In this document: positions 6,601 through 7,766 of the stretch, piece by piece
How the letters are laid out: each line of letters opens with the position of its first letter
How positions within the stretch are numbered: position 1 is the stretch's first letter
NCBI GenBank assembly: GCA_039029915.1
Contig: JBCCFD010000395.1
Location: 1-7,766, forward strand
DNA: 7,766 nt
Reading direction: 5' to 3'
Source of the DNA: QQUD01 sp039029915
GTDB lineage: Bacteria; Chloroflexota; Anaerolineae; Promineifilales; Promineifilaceae
Notes under the pieces: model-generated
Database searches by the model: none
What the model was told of the DNA's origin: nothing
The model's input: the letters and a program-made list of their open reading frames with translations, nothing else
Translations under genes and position numbers: made by a program

Positions 6601-7763
6601 CCAATCGAAATGGAGCCAGCCATATTTTGAACTTGAATCCCACTATTCGATGCATTAGATACAACCACTTCATCAAGGGCAATATTTACGGTACCGCCTG
6701 TAATTAAGTTCAACGCTTTATTTGAGCCAATGATGCTCGTTTCGATCAGGGTCAAGTCGCCAAAACCGGAGCCGTTGACCGCCACGTTGCCGGTTTCGCC
6801 CACGGTCAACCCCTGAATGTGGTTGTTTGCACGCAAACTAAATGCACGGCCGCTTGAATTAATGATTTCGGGATTGGTGCCGTTGGTAGCAGGCAGGGGG
6901 TTGCTAAATGGCGGCAAGCTGATGCCTAAGATGTCGACAATTGACTGGGAGGCGCCTTGGCCAATCACAATTTGGTCATCGCGAAGGGCAACCCCGCCGT
7001 TATAGCTCCCGCTTCCTGTGTAAATAAAGATGGCGTCACCATCTTCATCGTTGGTGTTGTTGTTAAATCCTGTTCCCCCATTAAAAGTATTATATGGAGA
7101 GGTCAGCGTACCAACACCTTGGGAGCCTTGTGAATTATCCACAAACCAGATTGGCGTAGAGACATTGATGGTAACAACGGCCGTATCTAGCTCCCCATCA
7201 GTATCCTGGATGGTGTAACTAAAGGTATCAACACCATCAAAACCTAGGGCTGGCATGTAGGTGAATGCACCATCTGCCTGTACAACCACAGCTCCTCCAT
7301 TTACGCTGGTGTTATCAAATGCAGAAACAGTCAATGTTCCAGAGCCATCCGGATCGCTATCATTAGAGAGAAGGCCGCTACCAGTGGGAACGTCAATCCC
7401 CACATTCCCAATCGAATCATATTCATTTTGGCTAGCAATGGGGGTGGTTTTAAAATCAAGCCCTTCCGTTTGAGAAAGGGTTGTGTTGGCATCTAATGGA
7501 ATGGATAAAACAACATTGGTGACGTTGGCACCGGCGGTGATCACGGCCGTATATTCAATGGTGTCGCCATCATCAAAACGGCCGTTTGCATTCAAATCAT
7601 CAAAAAGGGCGTCATCTAACGTCATCGTGACGGTTGATGTTGCCAACAGCGATGATGGGGTAAGTGTGCTTTTTTGTGACTCAATTTGGACCGATTGGGC
7701 TGTAACACGATAAGATGAAAGAGATAAAAATACGGCAATAAAAATAGCAATTGACAATCCCAT
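3633..7763 (-). CDS. Large secreted/surface protein: DUF11-type, cadherin-like, beta-helix and C-terminal DUF11 repeats
   Basis: This frame encodes 1376 residues from an ATG at 7763. A hydrophobic stretch (3-16) ending near VTAQ (20-23) looks like a signal peptide, but it lacks basic residues before the core and the frame stays open to the window edge, so the true start may lie upstream. Domains in order are as follows. Residues 45-105 form a DUF11-like half-domain with a calcium-loop motif, DLNANGRFDDGD (56-67). Residues about 112-202 form a bacterial cadherin/tandem-95-like domain (LLSNDSDPDG, DGAFTYMPALGFDGVDTFSY). From IWFVDNS (205) to about 980 lies a right-handed parallel beta-helix region rich in Asn, Gly, Thr and Val. 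Residues about 1000-1100 look like the second half of the first DUF11 domain. Two complete DUF11 domains follow (about 1104-1236 and 1240-1365), then the tail EEKIFLPLVIR. The only cysteines are C906, C972, C1070 and C1098. No catalytic motif is visible. A structural or adhesive role outside the membrane is inferred. Confidence 0.9.
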   Translation of the reverse strand: MGLSIAIFIAVFLSLSSYRVTAQSVQIESQKSTLTPSSLLATSTVTMTLDDALFDDLNANGRFDDGDTIEYTAVITAGANVTNVVLSIPLDANTTLSQTEGLDFKTTPIASQNEYDSIGNVGIDVPTGSGLLSNDSDPDGSGTLTVSAFDNTSVNGGAVVVQADGAFTYMPALGFDGVDTFSYTIQDTDGELDTAVVTINVSTPIWFVDNSQGSQGVGTLTSPYNTFNGGTGFNNNTNDEDGDAIFIYTGSGSYNGGVALRDDQIVIGQGASQSIVDILGISLPPFSNPLPATNGTNPEIINSSGRAFSLRANNHIQGLTVGETGNVAVNGSGFGDLTLIETSIIGSNKALNLITGGTVNIALDEVVVSNASNSGIQVQNMAGSISIGSLAITTTGGTGLSVVAAGELTITGADNSIVSTNGPAVEIRDTNIGVAGVTLNAVSASGGDTGIILDNTGSTGFFIVGPDAGAFGAGGTIQNISGDAIFLNEATNVAFRRLMIGNSAVNIGDGISANVNIDGNIIQAIEVTNLGLDTVKATQARDFGILGTRINGLAIYNSHFLDIGNADTDVGSRPRDVFSFMRANGEADVDALTGEVFIVNTVIDAFRHRAMTALVEGGGVMTATISNVTVSNNSTAVGADGFYFNSDELGTMITAVINNSTFTNLGGQAVYGRADIFSVLNLSLTNSGITGDGSTRGGAFAIESRSAATVGYTVSGNTYANIAVPDLFVLQDEGSLIGLYDDNTVTSPLNTINAINMEIDGRESVNLGVPSDLNFTMQVSNNQFDGYLDIFNGEYKDGGGQINLTFISNTVGANVAPGDDFIDLPVGVSDSNLETYGNVYLLVDNNQIMAATDRAIDLRTRDDADGIVPHTQDVGIHATITNNQISVTGESLRFRHQHPSAINGSCLDMSGNSGDFMGGTAITGDVLVQQSSTGDFDVVQGSELLLEQANPSSGTPATATITGVTFGAVANCTLPATPPSTSASSAIVTPNFDTFITTAVEEETAVFSSLNTPAETAIYQAGPQSLAVNSSMSGETILANLGNLDEGQIVIMTFYATIGNDLAISVDEFCTQGTVSAPAITDELSDDPATTDGDDATCSPRNQADVALSVIVTNEAGDSGTSVVANINETVTYTLSVTNLGPDTLDAGAKISEALPSDLTLVSFSATEGSTDQSNVALLEWTLGEMAFNETQTATIVATVSGTPTSSNLAVDTAVTDYDQHDSDESNNSSTATATLAGADLAIDISVDNALPKAGETMLYTLTITNLGADSTSSVIVDYALPSGILFSHVDSVSSGSYDDNTGEWALSDSSFDKDESHTLVIAATAPESEIGETITHNVAISNSAVADFIPSNNSDATQVTIQADEEKIFLPLVIR

Positions 7764-7766
7764 CGG

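Larger units (their letters stand above)
28..7585. repeat. Dispersed palindromic octamer ACGGCCGT (HIP-like), 14 exact copies
   Basis: Exact copies start at 28, 268, 644, 1344, 1746, 2285, 2947, 4120, 4747, 5797, 5854, 7177, 7543 and 7578. Copies differing at one outer base start at 2027, 3727, 5745, 6250 and 6846. A random octamer is expected about 0.12 times in this length. Of the 28 bases flanking the exact copies, 26 are A or T, giving the consensus WACGGCCGTW. All copies lie in coding sequence. Eight are read as Thr-Ala-Val, four as Asn/Tyr-Gly-Arg and two in the phase giving Arg-Pro, so protein sequence alone does not explain them. Confidence 0.85.

Noticed and set aside
28..7585. ACGGCCGT copies explained as a repeated protein motif
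   Set aside because: The copies are read in three codon phases (Thr-Ala-Val, Asn/Tyr-Gly-Arg and Arg-Pro) across four unrelated proteins, so a shared peptide motif cannot explain them.
3691..7713. Many plus-strand open frames of 60-104 codons opposite the large surface protein gene
   Set aside because: They have no domain similarity or ribosome binding sites, and they lie antisense to a continuous 1376-codon frame with clear domains. They are shadows of its codon bias.

Overview
The window reads as ordinary bacterial chromosome. It holds five protein-coding genes, two of them probably cut by the window edges. There is no tRNA, rRNA, CRISPR array, transposase or phage gene. The host is probably a member of the Chloroflexota, perhaps Anaerolineae or a relative. 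I infer this from the large secreted protein, which has DUF11-type repeats, a cadherin-like domain, a parallel beta-helix and a C-terminal FLPLVIR tail, and from the general style of the housekeeping proteins. The assignment is tentative because no rRNA or marker phylogeny is available.

Layout. Positions 1-781 (minus) carry the first 260 codons of a divergent formyltransferase related to methionyl-tRNA formyltransferase, starting at TTG with a strong Shine-Dalgarno. A 153-bp AT-rich divergent spacer follows, with short tandem repeats and a plausible sigma70 promoter. Positions 935-1240 (+) encode a YggX-like iron-trafficking/oxidative-damage-protection protein. Its stop codon abuts the start of queA (1241-2344), which encodes the tRNA queuosine ribosyltransferase-isomerase. 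After 119 bp comes a PrsW-family intramembrane protease (2464-3453, +). A 179-bp AT-rich convergent spacer with a 12-bp inverted repeat and a weak terminator separates it from a 1376-residue surface or secreted protein on the minus strand (3633-7763). That protein's true start may lie just beyond the window.

How the genes relate. yggX and queA are very likely co-transcribed and translationally coupled. The formyltransferase-like protein and QueA both belong to translation/tRNA families, but they are divergently transcribed and nothing links them beyond position. PrsW and the surface protein are convergent and look independent.

The most unusual signal is not a gene. The palindromic octamer ACGGCCGT occurs 14 times exactly, and five further CGGCCG cores differ at one outer base. 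Chance would give about 0.1 exact copies in a window this size. The copies lie in all five genes except yggX, in all three reading phases, on both coding strands, and in no intergenic spacer. This resembles a highly iterated palindrome such as HIP1 of cyanobacteria, with a different sequence. I see no clear new defence, biosynthetic or mobile system here.
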